From Lewinellaceae bacterium (GTDB taxonomy: Bacteria; Bacteroidota; Bacteroidia; Chitinophagales; Saprospiraceae), in assembly GCA_020636225.1 (NCBI GenBank), contig JACJYI010000003.1, positions 496,001 to 560,000 of the forward strand: a stretch of 64,000 nt of DNA. The letters run 5' to 3'. Under the pieces are notes generated by a model. That model did no database searches. It saw only the letters and a program-made list of their open reading frames with translations, and had not been told where the DNA came from. Shown piece after piece: positions 44,782-53,913 of the stretch (its first letter is position 1; the number at the start of each line of letters is the position of its first letter). The position numbers and the translations under genes were made by a program.

Positions 44782-46008
44782 TTAACCAGCCCCAGATGGG
44801 AACCTGTCGGGGAAAAACTCCATGAATGATCTGGCCATTTCTGGCCAACATCTGACCTTGCGCTTCCAACTTTTCGTATTGTGTTGCAATGTCAAATATA
44901 GCAGCTTCTCCAGGGCCTGTTCATTGGTAAACGCACCCTTTGTCTTTGTCGTCTTCCGTAGGCACCGATGGAGGGCCTCAACCGCATTGGTCGTGTAGAT
45001 GCTTCGCCTGATCGCTTCGGGATAATCAAAGAATGGGGTCAATTCGGACCAGTTCTTCTCCCACTTTTGGCCTATGGCTGGATACTTCTTATCCCATTTT
45101 ATCTTGAAGCGGTCCAACTGTTCTGATGCTGCTTCAACACTGTCCTGACTATAGATCTTCTTCAGATCCGAACAGATCGCACGACTATCCTTCCAGGACA
45201 CATGGCGGATACTCGTGCGAACCATATGGATAATACATCGCTGGACGATCGATCGGGGGAATACGTTCTCGATCACGTCACTAAACCCGTTCAATCCGTC
45301 CACACAAAAAAAACATACGTCCTGTACACCTCGATCCTTCAGGTTTTCCAGCACTCGACCCCAGTGCCGTGCGCCCTCGCTTTGACCTATAAACAGACCG
45401 AGTACATCGCGCTCTCCTTCCAGATTCACGCCGAACACCGTGTAGACAGCCTTGGATACCACCTGTCGGTTCTCTCTGATTTTGAAGTGTATGGCATCCA
45501 GATAAATGATTGCATAGACCTCATCCAAAGGCCGGTTCTTCCAGGCTGTGATCTCATCCAATACTCGATCTGTGATCGTGCTGATAAAGGATGGACTGTA
45601 GTTTAGACCGTACATCCTTCGCATGTGCTCACCGATGTCCTCATAGCCCGTTCCCATGGAATACAGCGTCAGGATCTGTGCCTCAAGTTCAGGGGCTATA
45701 CTGCGTTCCCACTTCTTGATCAACTCAGGCTCAAAACTCCCTTGTCGATCACGGGGAGGCCGCACTTCAATAGGGCCCAAACCTGTTCGAACCGTCTTGC
45801 GTGTATACCCATTGCGCCTGTTCCCTGGCTCTTCTTCCGAGGATAGGTGATCTTCCATCTCTCCCTCGAACGCAGCAGTCACTATTCTGCCAATCAGGTC
45901 GGTAAGCGCTCCGCCTTCTCCTGTCAACCCTTTACCAGATCGAAGCTTCGATATCGCTTCTCGCTCAAATGCTGCATAGTCGAATTCTTCTTCCTTCTTT
46001 TTCTTCAT
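44782..46008 (-). CDS. IS256-family transposase
   Basis: This DDE-type transposase of the mutator superfamily has 408 residues, full length. It has the N-terminal GLTGEGGALTDLIGRIVTAA region, RNGYTRKTVRTGLGPIEVRP, and catalytic acids in IIYLDAIHFK (first D), FCVDGLNGF (second D) and TTNAVEALHR (E). No frameshift is seen, so the element may still be mobile. It lies between uppP and the decayed IS3 element. Confidence 0.95.
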   Translation of the reverse strand: MKKKKEEEFDYAAFEREAISKLRSGKGLTGEGGALTDLIGRIVTAAFEGEMEDHLSSEEEPGNRRNGYTRKTVRTGLGPIEVRPPRDRQGSFEPELIKKWERSIAPELEAQILTLYSMGTGYEDIGEHMRRMYGLNYSPSFISTITDRVLDEITAWKNRPLDEVYAIIYLDAIHFKIRENRQVVSKAVYTVFGVNLEGERDVLGLFIGQSEGARHWGRVLENLKDRGVQDVCFFCVDGLNGFSDVIENVFPRSIVQRCIIHMVRTSIRHVSWKDSRAICSDLKKIYSQDSVEAASEQLDRFKIKWDKKYPAIGQKWEKNWSELTPFFDYPEAIRRSIYTTNAVEALHRCLRKTTKTKGAFTNEQALEKLLYLTLQHNTKSWKRKVRCWPEMARSFMEFFPDRFPSGAG

Positions 46009-46258
46009 TGTGTCAATTTAAGCATTTCTCAATTCTTGCCTTTGACACACTTTTCTGAATACCCTTGGTTCAGCCCCCTATAATTCAGACAATAAACTAC
46101 GAGGGTTACTAATCACCTCTATGTGGCCTATCTTTGCTCCTGCGAGAGTCGACCGACGGCGATCATTAGACCGAAGTCGATGCAGTATTGTGTAGGCCTA
46201 CCAATACTTTTTTTATTTCTCAGCCCATCGAGGGCTTCAAAATAAGCGAGAGTCTCTC

Positions 46259-47281
46259 TCAGGTTCCCAATGCCCGATAGTCATATTTGGTGATCCACGG
46301 GATGCTCAGGATGTCCTGGTAAGCTACCTTAAGACCAAATTTAACCCTCCGCTTTTCTAAAGGTATCACTTCTATTTTATCCTGCTCATACAGTGCCCAA
46401 AAATTTCGACAGGGTAACCCGTTGATGCTTCCATGGCTGCGGTCATTGTTATAGCTGGTGTAGAACTTCTTCAACCGTTGGCTCAGCATTTCCAGTGATA
46501 CGAACTGATCCCTTTGGATGGCTTTGCCCAACGTGTAATGAAAGCTCTCAATATGCCCGTTCTCCTCTGGTGTATATGGGTGGGTAAACACCTGATTCAA
46601 ATAGTTCTCCTTGAAGAAGCCAATGATCAGGTTTGAATTGAACTGCTTTCCATTGTCGTTCCTGACCTCGACGTCCAGTCGCTGTTCACATATCCCAGCT
46701 GGTTGCAGGTAGTGTGTGATGATGTACTCCCACACAGCCTTGACCTGATGGCTTTTCATGGTATAGCCGATATCCCAATGCAGGACATACCGGGTAAACG
46801 TATCGATCACAGTCAGGATAAATGCATACTTCCGTATGCCGTAAATCCAGACGTACTTGATATCCATCTCAATGATTTCCAATGGCCTCAGTGGTGCCAC
46901 TCGCCGGTATTTTGCAAATTCACGCCCCGATCTTCTCCGCAGGCTTTCCAACAATATATACTCCAGCATCAATCGATATACTTTCTTGTGATTGATGTAA
47001 TAACCCTATATTTGCAAAGGTCACAGCGATCAATCTGTACCCATTCGCCAGGTCTGGGTTGAGCTTGATCTCGACAATCTTCTGGACAACTTCGACGTTG
47101 TCAACCTCGTAGGTCAAATTGTAGCAGGGTCTCGCCACAGCGTGCTACTGGATCGACAACGACCTGGCCTTACACCGCTCTGGACATAGTATTGGAATTG
47201 GTTCTTTGTCAGACCGGTTATGGTCAAACAATGATCACGCTTCAATCTTGGGTCATGTATTCTCGAACTAAGGCTTCTTTC
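46259..47281 (-). pseudogene. IS3-family orfB (DDE transposase), frameshifted
   Basis: The integrase core is readable from 46972 to 46259: EIIEMDIKYVWIYG (first D), RNDNGKQFNS (second D) and PYTPEENGHIESFHYTLGKA (E), with the usual C-terminal YNNDRSHGSINGL. The N-terminal part lies in other frames: DLANGYRLIAVTFANIGL at 46920-47138, and KRDHCLTITGLTKNQFQYYV and EKEALVREYMTQD further upstream. At least three frame changes separate these pieces, so no full transposase can be made. Confidence 0.85.
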
Positions 47282-47599
47282 TCAGCTCAGGATACTTTTT
47301 TTTAGAAGGTCATCCTTCAATTTCCCTTCAAGCTCTTTCTCCGCCAGAAGGAGTTTCAGTGCTTCATTTTCCTTCTCCAGGCGCTTGATCTCAGCCTGCT
47401 GATCTTTCATCGTTCGGTGATTCAGCCCATCCTCACCGTGCTTTGCCAGATTGTGCCTCCAATAGTAAAAGGTTGCAGGGTACAGATCATACTTTGCCAA
47501 GGTCACTTTTACCCCATTCTCCGCAGCTTCTCGGATGATGGCCAGCTTTTCATCCTTGGTGAACTTTTTGGTTCCAGATTCGGTCACTTTCATCGACAT
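47282..47599 (-). CDS. IS3-family orfA (HTH protein)
   Basis: This 105-residue DNA-binding subunit of an IS3-type transposase has a helix-turn-helix (FTKDEKLAIIREAAENGVKV, then YPATFYYWRHN) and a leucine-zipper-like tail (IKRLEKENEALKLLLAEKEL). It ends just after a run of eight A residues on the coding strand, the kind of slippery site used for frameshifting into orfB. The continuation frame is interrupted, however, so no functional fusion is expected. Confidence 0.85.
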   Translation of the reverse strand: MSMKVTESGTKKFTKDEKLAIIREAAENGVKVTLAKYDLYPATFYYWRHNLAKHGEDGLNHRTMKDQQAEIKRLEKENEALKLLLAEKELEGKLKDDLLKKSILS

Positions 47600-47749
47600 A
47601 ATTACAAATATTTATTCGTAATCCTGTCTGATTGCTTAGGGGGCTGTTACAACCCTCCCAAATGACAAATCACAAATCCCAATCACATCTGTCAATAATG
47701 TTCTATAAAATACAAAAAAATTGCTGATAGTCAACCAAATAGCGTTCAA

Positions 47750-48130
47750 TACTCATTAAAATACAAAACTATCCCTTGAAACATGTTCGACGCCAAACCA
47801 GGGCCTCCCAAACACATCAATGACCCGCCTATCAAGCAAGCAATGGTCTTATTTTTGTTTTTCAAAACAATCAATCGAACAAAGTGCCGCATTATTTGAT
47901 CGGACATGGGATGAATCCTTTTATTATACCCATGTTCCAAGGTTGTCAACTATGAAATGGCCACCGATCAAATACTAGCGGCCAGGTCATCGATGTAAAC
48001 GCCAACTGAATTCGAGACGAGTTACACTGCCCTCAAACATAAAAAAGAAGGCCCATTTTGGCGTCAAGCGCTTTTGCCTTCTTTGGCGCGTCAAAAGAAG
48101 GAGCCTCGGCGGCAGAGCCGAAAAGTGAAC
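47750..48130 (-). repeat. Dispersed repeat, copy A
   Basis: Read on the minus strand, this copy has the same blocks in the same order as 59910-60310 on the plus strand. They are a CTTCTTTTG/CAAAGAAG-type hairpin (near 48070-48095), GCCAAAATGGGCCTTCTT (near 48045), GTATTTGATCGGTGGC (near 47965), GCCGCATTATTTGATCGGACA (near 47900) and AGGCCCTGGTTTGGCG (near 47795). Peptides MSDQIMRHFVRLI and VIDVFGRPWFG are kept in two frames, so it may be a relic of a gene. Confidence 0.7.
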
Positions 48131-48218
48131 TACCCCGATCAAAATTTCCGAATGAGGCCACAAGTGGAATACTGCAGCATGCCAAGGGCAACCTTCCGAG
48201 GATTTTTGGACAGATGTG

Positions 48219-48423
48219 AATCCCAATGAATCACCAAAGGCGAAAAGTCAATGCCCAAAACCTGCAGGTGTTTCGGTCATTCAATATTGGAGATTGGTAT
48301 TTGCCTGCCCGCCGTCAGGAGGGCCTGTCCGCCGTCAGGAGGATTTGTGATTTGATGCTTGTTATTTGGTGCTTTACCGGGAGGAAGCACCAAAGGACAA
48401 ATCACAAATTCCAATGAAGCACC
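48219..48423 (+). repeat. Short dispersed (MITE-like) repeat
   Basis: This is one of three main copies (others at 49795 and 58180). The core reads AAAGTCAATGCCCAAAACC, then TGTTTCGGTCATTC and TATTGGAGATTGGTATTT. It ends with ATTTGTGATTTG, which is the inverse of CAAATCACAAAT at the other end of better copies. No open frame of note. Confidence 0.65.
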
Positions 48424-48771
48424 AATGGGGAAATTCCCTGCCTGCCGGCCCTTAGGTTTGCAAAGAGGTCAGAATTGAATACATAGTCATTATCATCATA
48501 TGTATTTTTCTTCTTTGCTTCTTTCTTCTTTTTGTTAGCGAATGTGTAAAAGTGGAAAACTCTTTGCTGCCATCTTATGGATAAATGATAGGAGCCGGGA
48601 TGGGCGAATTAGGCCTGCCGTGGGTTTTGAAGCCCAGCGCCTGTTGCAATCCCAACCCGGCTTTCTTAAGCATCAAGGCCAGATAGAAAATCAGGTATTA
48701 AAACCTACTAGTAGGGTCTCGGCGCAGCTTAAGATTCCTATCACATTTCAAACATCTAAATGTAAGTCAAA

Positions 48772-49774
48772 ATGAACTTTTGTGCCACGTTAGGAGTCGA
48801 TGTCAGTAAGGAATGGCTCGATCTATGTCTCATCAAAGATGGAGCCAAGGTTTGGCAAGGCCAAATTGATAACTACAAAACGGACATCCGAGCAACGCTT
48901 ACCACTTTAAGAAAATCGTTTGATGTGACCTGAGCCAAATGTTGGTTGTCATGGAGTCAACCGGTGTGTATGGCAATCTACTTCTCGAAGTTCTTTGGGC
49001 TAAAAAGTGCCTACATGGGTTGAGCATGCCTCACATATCAAATCATCAAGTGGCATGACAAGAGGTAAAAACGACGCCATAGATGCAGAGCGAATTGCCA
49101 TCTATGGTGTTCGCTTTCAAGACAAAGCAAGACTCTGGACGCCTCCAAGAGATGTCATTAGAAAATTGAGTGTTATGGCCAGTCTACGATCCAGACTCAT
49201 TCGAGCCAAGACGATGTTAACCCTGCCAATGAAAGAACTCAATTCATTTTCAAAGCCGGAGATGGCTTGTTTGGTCAGTGAAAACTCCACACCGGTTATC
49301 GAACAGATCAATGAGCGGATCAAGAACATTGACAAGCAGATCCAGCAGATCATCGAACAAGATGCTCAGGTGAGCCGCAAAGTTGATCAAATCACCTCTG
49401 TAAAGGGGGTTGGCATGGTGACTGCTGTCGCATTGATGATAGAAACCAATGAGTTCACTAAATATGAAAATGCTAAAAAATTAGCCTGTGCTGCCGGTGT
49501 CGCTCCTTTCGAGTACTCTTCAGGCCTCTACAAAGGCAAGCGTCATGTTAGCCCGAGGGCAAATAAACGGATCAAAACCTTGCTCCATCAATGTGCCAGA
49601 TCGGCAATTGCCGTCCCAGGAGAGCTGAGTGACTACTACTGTAGAAAAGTGGCTGAGGGAAAACATAAAATGAGTGTTCTAAATGCCGTTCGGAACAAAA
49701 TCTTGCACCGAATCTTTGCCCTCGTCAGGGATGACACTATGTATGATCCAAATTTTCAACATATGATTGCTTAA
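48772..49774 (+). pseudogene. IS110-family transposase, frameshifted
   Basis: Three frames give a near-complete IS110-type transposase. Frame one (ATG at 48772) has TLGVDVSKEWLDLCLIKDG. Frame two (from about 48933) has SQMLVVMESTGVYGNLLLEV. Frame three (49007-49774) has TRGKNDAIDAERIAIYG followed by the intact C-terminal Transposase_20 domain (SVKGVGMVTAVALMIETNEF, then CAAGVAPFEYSSG). The DEDD-type catalytic residues are spread over the three frames, so two frame changes near 48930 and 49005 have killed it. IS110 elements lack long inverted ends and none are seen. Confidence 0.88.
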
Positions 49775-49794
49775 CCCATAGAAAACAGGCAGGC

Positions 49795-49975
49795 AAATGA
49801 CAAATGCCAAATCCCAAACAAGCTCCAATAGACAAATTTCAATGTCCAAAACGGAACCATGTTTCGGTCATTCGGTATTCAAGATTGGTATTTATTTGAG
49901 ATTTGAGATTTGAGATTTGAAATTTGTGATTTGCCTGCCTGCCGATGAGGCAGGGTGCTTGTTATTTGGTGCTTT
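49795..49975 (+). repeat. Short dispersed (MITE-like) repeat
   Basis: This copy begins AAATGACAAATGCCAAATCC just after the IS110-type relic. It has the TTTCGGTCATTCGGTATTCA core, then several GATTTGA units, and ends ATTTGTGATTTGCCTGCC. The terminal repeats are imperfect here. Confidence 0.7.
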
Positions 49976-50515
49976 TCTATAACGGAGCCGTAGCCCCGCG
50001 TACTCGGGGGAGGGAGGTTGAGAGGGGGGAGTCCAGGAGAAATGCCAATCAACCCTGCCCGCCGAGATCCCCCCAAGTACTCGCGGTCAGGGCTGTAGGA
50101 GGGATGTCATGAAGAAAATCGGAAAGCCGGGAAACATTTCAGACTGGTCTATTCCGAAGGAGTTTTCACCCTGGGTATCTGAGACTTTATTTACAGGAAA
50201 CCATTTTCATGGGTTGCCAGCTACGGTGCTTTCTAACAAGCAGAAACCGTGTTGCATTTGACTCTTCTCCAACATGGATTGACCAGAAGGAGACAAAACA
50301 CAGATTCTATCTTCCGACTCTTGGTGATCTGACAGAATTGGTTTAACTTTAGTCGAATGAGAGTAATACAGACAGAGTCTCCAGGTCAATCCGTCTTGGA
50401 GGCTGGTATAGATTGTTAAAAGCAGAAATGAACTAGAGTCCCCAGGAATGAAGAAAGAGGGTAGATGTGGAGCAATGATGTTGGTCGAACCGATGTAACC
50501 AAAAACCGTATAGAT
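49976..50515. other. Intergenic stretch before the phase-variable locus
   Basis: No supported gene is seen. A minus-strand open frame at 50207-50539 lacks family features and is probably spurious. The stretch includes a GGGGGAGGGAGG-type low-complexity run near 50000 and presumably the promoter for the metalloprotease gene, though I cannot point to a clear box. Confidence 0.4.
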
Positions 50516-50653
50516 ATGAAACACGTCAATTTCATTCATTCATTCATCGTCAGGTCGGGTCTCGTCTCGTCTCGTCTCGTCTCGTCTCGTCTCGTCTCGT
50601 CTCGTCTCGTCTCGTTAGCAAATGGTACAGGGCGATTTTGTTCACGATTTTAG
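50516..50653 (+). other. Out-of-frame leader ORF of the phase-variable locus
   Basis: The only well-placed ATG upstream of the metalloprotease is at 50516 (MKHVNFIHSFIVRSG). It reads into the CTCGT repeat as LVSSR units and stops at 50653 in the present repeat length. From this ATG to the metalloprotease frame is two bases out of register. Loss of one 5-bp unit, or gain of two, would join them. Confidence 0.65.
50561..50615 (+). repeat. Pentanucleotide repeat (CTCGT)11
   Basis: Eleven perfect copies of CTCGT lie between the ATG at 50516 and the signal-peptide core of the metalloprotease. A shorter ATTC tetranucleotide run precedes it at about 50531-50547. Slipped-strand changes in unit number would switch the reading frame. 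Confidence 0.95.
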
Positions 50654-53600
50654 GACTATTTGCTACTCATTTCAGCCAGTTATCTGCTCAGTCAAGTGAT
50701 GATTGTCCATTGGTGTGGGATCCAGGAGCCCAATACTATAATCTGCCTTCAGGATTCAATCAACAGAGTCAAACAGCGTTCGTGAAGATCTATTTTCATG
50801 TTTTCCAGGAAGACGACGGCTCCGGGGGGCTTTCCACTATTCAGATCGATCAGGCAAAGACATTGCTGGATAACAGTTTCAATCCCCACGGGATCTATTT
50901 TATCTATGATTGTGTCATAGACTTTATTCCCAATACTTATCTGTACGAGAATGGTCTCGAGAAAGTAAAGGTGTATCCAAATAGTCCAAGTGACAGTGGA
51001 CCATTCTATTACCCCAACACTTGCAATGTATCATCGATCAACAGTCATGATGATGGACTGGACATCTACATCCTGAGCAGTCAGAATGGGGTACATGGGG
51101 CAGCCGGCCTGGCCGGATCCATCCCGTCAGACTGGTTGGTTGTCGGAGGGTCATGGGAACCTTCTGGCTCACCAGGCGTGAAGATTCCAAATGCATTATC
51201 CGCAACTCTGCCCCATGAAGTGGGTCATTGTCTTGGGCTTATGCATACATATACAGGGAATATAAAAAATGTGAAAATGTTTTGTCCGGTAGCCCCTGTG
51301 ACAGAATCATATTTTGATTGCACAAAAACTGCACATTCGTTTAGTGTTTGTGCCGAATTCGTCAATGGAAATAATTGTGAAGACTGTGGCGATCGAATCT
51401 GTGATACACCAGCGGACTGGTATGAATACTCCTGTAACTTGGAAAGTTATCCATACAGAATATTGAGCAAATTTGATTGTTATGATCCAAATTGTCATCC
51501 ATTAAATTCAAGCAATAATCCAGAAGTGGTTGACCCAAATTGTGAAAAATACACACCAGATTTTTCCAATTATATGAGCATAAGCAAAAACAATTCACTC
51601 TGTCGAACCCAATTCTCATATGAACAGGGCCTAGTCATGCACAATTTTCTCCAGACCCATCCTGACCTGGCTGATATCACCAGGACAGCCCTGGATTATG
51701 CCAACAGCATCGATTGCAATTGCAATCCTCAGGATGTACATCTATACAATGCGACAACGTATGCAGGGGATGAAATCATCAATGGCAACCTCATCCTCCA
51801 TGCAGGAGCTGATGTGCTGGTGACAGGTACACTTCGGTTTCCCCAAGGTTATGGTATCCAGGTTGAGCGGGGTGCCCGGCTGAAAGTTGAAGGGGGCCTC
51901 CTGACCGTTGCTTGTGACCAACATCAATGGGATGGCATCTTTGTCGAAGGGAATGGTGCAATAGATCAAGCCGGACCAGCTGCCATGCCACAGGCAAATG
52001 AGGCAGGGGTTGTTATCCTTACTCTTGGCGCAACAATAGAAAAGGCGGGCATCGCCATCAATACGATCAAACGAAGTGAAAGCTGGAATGCAGATTACTG
52101 GGGTGGTGCCGTATATGCACAAAACGCCTTCTTCAAGGATTGCTATCGGGCAGCAGCCTTTATGAAGTACCGGCCCTATGTCGGGCATGCCAACAAGTCC
52201 AGGTTTATTGATTGTGATATCCGGGGTACGGGCAACTACTGGCCGAATTCTACTGGAGTGACGATATGGGCAACTGACGGTATTCAATTCAAAGAAAATA
52301 CATTTGAGGATATCAAGCAAAGTGGACTCCTCGTTTATGATGCCTTTGCCGAAGTATTTTATGACAACCTGTTCAAAGGAAACCAGTATGGGATCACCGG
52401 CATCGCCTCGGCCCCTTTTCTGGGTAGTATGATTATCGGTAAAACCAGTACGGGTGTCCATCGAAATGTATTCGAGGATAACTATATCCATGTGCATGCA
52501 AGTGGTCTGCAACATCCGGGAAAAGGGAAGTACACCATTGCCAACAACGACTTTTTTAATGGACTCGCAGGAGTTATTATGGATGGGACGAACAACTACA
52601 CTGTGAGGAAGAACAGTTTCCTGAATCAGCCACTTGGAGCAGTGGTGAGTTCGGCAGGTGCAGACTTGAACTACTTTGAGTGCAATGCCTTCCAGGACGA
52701 ACAGCTCAGTATCTGGTATGCAGGTGAGAACGTCTTGTCCCAATTTTTGGAAAACAACTTTCTCAGTAGTGGGGCTGTCGATGTCTATCTGGGTGGCACC
52801 CAGAATCTCACTGCAATCAGAATTTTTCAGGGCACATCCGGCTGGCCGGCAGATAACTGCTTCAGTCAGGAAACAGGGCACATCATCACCGATGGCCCAA
52901 CTGGCTTGTTTGACTATATTCTGGAAACAGGCACTCCCAATGGCTCATGTAAAAAACCCTGGTGCAATCTGTCGGATGGTTGTGGGAGTCCGAATTATTA
53001 TGAATTAGATTACACATTAACCCTATTCCCTACTCGCTGTAACAATCCTGATCCTACCATTCCAATCGAACCAGAGTTCTGGGTGAAAGACAGCTTGTAT
53101 GACTATTGGTTGGCCATCTATCAGACTGATACATCCAATACACATGCCTACCACCAGATGGTGGAATATGCGTCATTGCGGCATCAGGCTCTTATGGATC
53201 AGATCGGCCTCTATGCGAATGACGGACAGGATAGCCTCGTGACCAGTCTCCTTGAAAGCGAGGGTACACCTTATGCACAACGGTTGTTGTATGGTTTTTA
53301 TTTGAATCGGAATCAATACGGAGATGCCGCTGCTGTACTTTCCACAATGGCAACCAGTACGGCCATTGAGGATCAGCATTTTGTAGCAGCGCAACAGATC
53401 AATCTGTCCTACTATCAATCCCCCGGTTCATTTGTACTGGATTCCGTCCAGGAGCAGCTCCTGTTGAGTATTGCCAATGAAGAACATGAAGATCGAGCAT
53501 GGGCAAGGGCCATGCTCATCTGGCATACCGGCATGGAGTTTTACCCGGAAATGCCGGCGTTGCCCCGGTCTTCAAATGTTGTTGAAGCACCAATGAATAG

Positions 53601-53853
53601 TGCCCGGAGGCAATGGAGCGTTTATCCCAATCCTGCAGGTGATCTGATTCACATCTCATCGGATCGGTCTGGAGTGGATGAACGGGGCGAGGTCAAGTTG
53701 ATGGATATGCTTGGACAGCAAGTACTGGTGGAGCAGATAAGTGGAAACGATATCGCCATTTCAACATCACATCTCCAAGATGGCGTGTACATGTTGATAA
53801 TCCAGACTGCTTCTGCTGGTATTGAGCATCACCCTGTCATTATTCGTCGATAA
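50638..53853 (+). CDS. Secreted M43-type metalloprotease with beta-helix and T9SS domain
   Basis: This exported protein of about 1,071 residues is given from a TTG at 50638 because no in-frame ATG exists upstream. The natural start is probably the ATG at 50516 in a repeat length that restores frame. The signal core is ILGLFATHFSQLSAQ. The peptidase domain has HEVGHCLGLMH (His193, Glu194, His197, His203, numbered from 50638) and the ICDTPADW motif of M43 pappalysin-type proteases. The middle (about residues 380-730) has parallel beta-helix-like repeats. The last 80 residues (VYPNPAGDLIHISS ... VIIRR) are a type A sorting domain for surface export. Confidence 0.82.
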   Translation: MFTILGLFATHFSQLSAQSSDDCPLVWDPGAQYYNLPSGFNQQSQTAFVKIYFHVFQEDDGSGGLSTIQIDQAKTLLDNSFNPHGIYFIYDCVIDFIPNTYLYENGLEKVKVYPNSPSDSGPFYYPNTCNVSSINSHDDGLDIYILSSQNGVHGAAGLAGSIPSDWLVVGGSWEPSGSPGVKIPNALSATLPHEVGHCLGLMHTYTGNIKNVKMFCPVAPVTESYFDCTKTAHSFSVCAEFVNGNNCEDCGDRICDTPADWYEYSCNLESYPYRILSKFDCYDPNCHPLNSSNNPEVVDPNCEKYTPDFSNYMSISKNNSLCRTQFSYEQGLVMHNFLQTHPDLADITRTALDYANSIDCNCNPQDVHLYNATTYAGDEIINGNLILHAGADVLVTGTLRFPQGYGIQVERGARLKVEGGLLTVACDQHQWDGIFVEGNGAIDQAGPAAMPQANEAGVVILTLGATIEKAGIAINTIKRSESWNADYWGGAVYAQNAFFKDCYRAAAFMKYRPYVGHANKSRFIDCDIRGTGNYWPNSTGVTIWATDGIQFKENTFEDIKQSGLLVYDAFAEVFYDNLFKGNQYGITGIASAPFLGSMIIGKTSTGVHRNVFEDNYIHVHASGLQHPGKGKYTIANNDFFNGLAGVIMDGTNNYTVRKNSFLNQPLGAVVSSAGADLNYFECNAFQDEQLSIWYAGENVLSQFLENNFLSSGAVDVYLGGTQNLTAIRIFQGTSGWPADNCFSQETGHIITDGPTGLFDYILETGTPNGSCKKPWCNLSDGCGSPNYYELDYTLTLFPTRCNNPDPTIPIEPEFWVKDSLYDYWLAIYQTDTSNTHAYHQMVEYASLRHQALMDQIGLYANDGQDSLVTSLLESEGTPYAQRLLYGFYLNRNQYGDAAAVLSTMATSTAIEDQHFVAAQQINLSYYQSPGSFVLDSVQEQLLLSIANEEHEDRAWARAMLIWHTGMEFYPEMPALPRSSNVVEAPMNSARRQWSVYPNPAGDLIHISSDRSGVDERGEVKLMDMLGQQVLVEQISGNDIAISTSHLQDGVYMLIIQTASAGIEHHPVIIRR

Positions 53854-53873
53854 TTAAAAGTTTATCTAAACTC

Positions 53874-53902
53874 GGGCACAGGCGTTTCGCCTGTGCCCTT
53901 TT
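53874..53902 (+). terminator. Intrinsic terminator after the metalloprotease gene
   Basis: A perfect 11-bp stem (GGGCACAGGCG with CGCCTGTGCCC) closes a TTT loop and is followed by TTTT, 20 bp after the stop codon. Confidence 0.85.
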
Positions 53903-53913
53903 AACCTGTTCTT

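Larger units (their letters stand above)
44691..46066 (-). mobile_element. IS256-family insertion sequence
   Basis: A single transposase gene is bounded by inverted ends. The left end has GTATTC (44693-44698) and AAAAGTGTGTCAA (44701-44713). The right end has the complement, TTGACACACTTTT (46042-46054) and GAATAC (46057-46062). Two bases differ between the boxes at each end. No 8-bp target duplication is obvious. The right end lies only about five bases from the left end of the IS3-family element. Confidence 0.85.
46071..47646 (-). mobile_element. IS3-family insertion sequence, decayed
   Basis: A two-gene element is bounded by the inverted decamer CAGCCCCCTA (46071-46080) and TAGGGGGCTG (47637-47646), with further matching bases (ATTCAGACA at left against AATCAGACA at right). 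orfA is intact and orfB is broken, so the copy is no longer autonomous. The bases from 46081 to 46258 are non-coding end sequence. Confidence 0.8.
47647..48771. other. Non-coding repeat-rich stretch between IS elements
   Basis: I see no convincing gene here. It contains a partial copy of a short dispersed repeat (about 47659-47690), a longer dispersed repeat on the minus strand (about 47750-48130), and a second copy of the short repeat (48219-48423). From 48424 to 48771 there is AT-rich DNA that probably includes the left end of the IS110-type element. Short open frames here lack codon structure. Confidence 0.6.

Noticed and set aside
50207..50539. 110-residue minus-strand open frame before the metalloprotease
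   Set aside because: No family features, and it crosses the leader region of the phase-variable gene. Codon pattern does not look selected.
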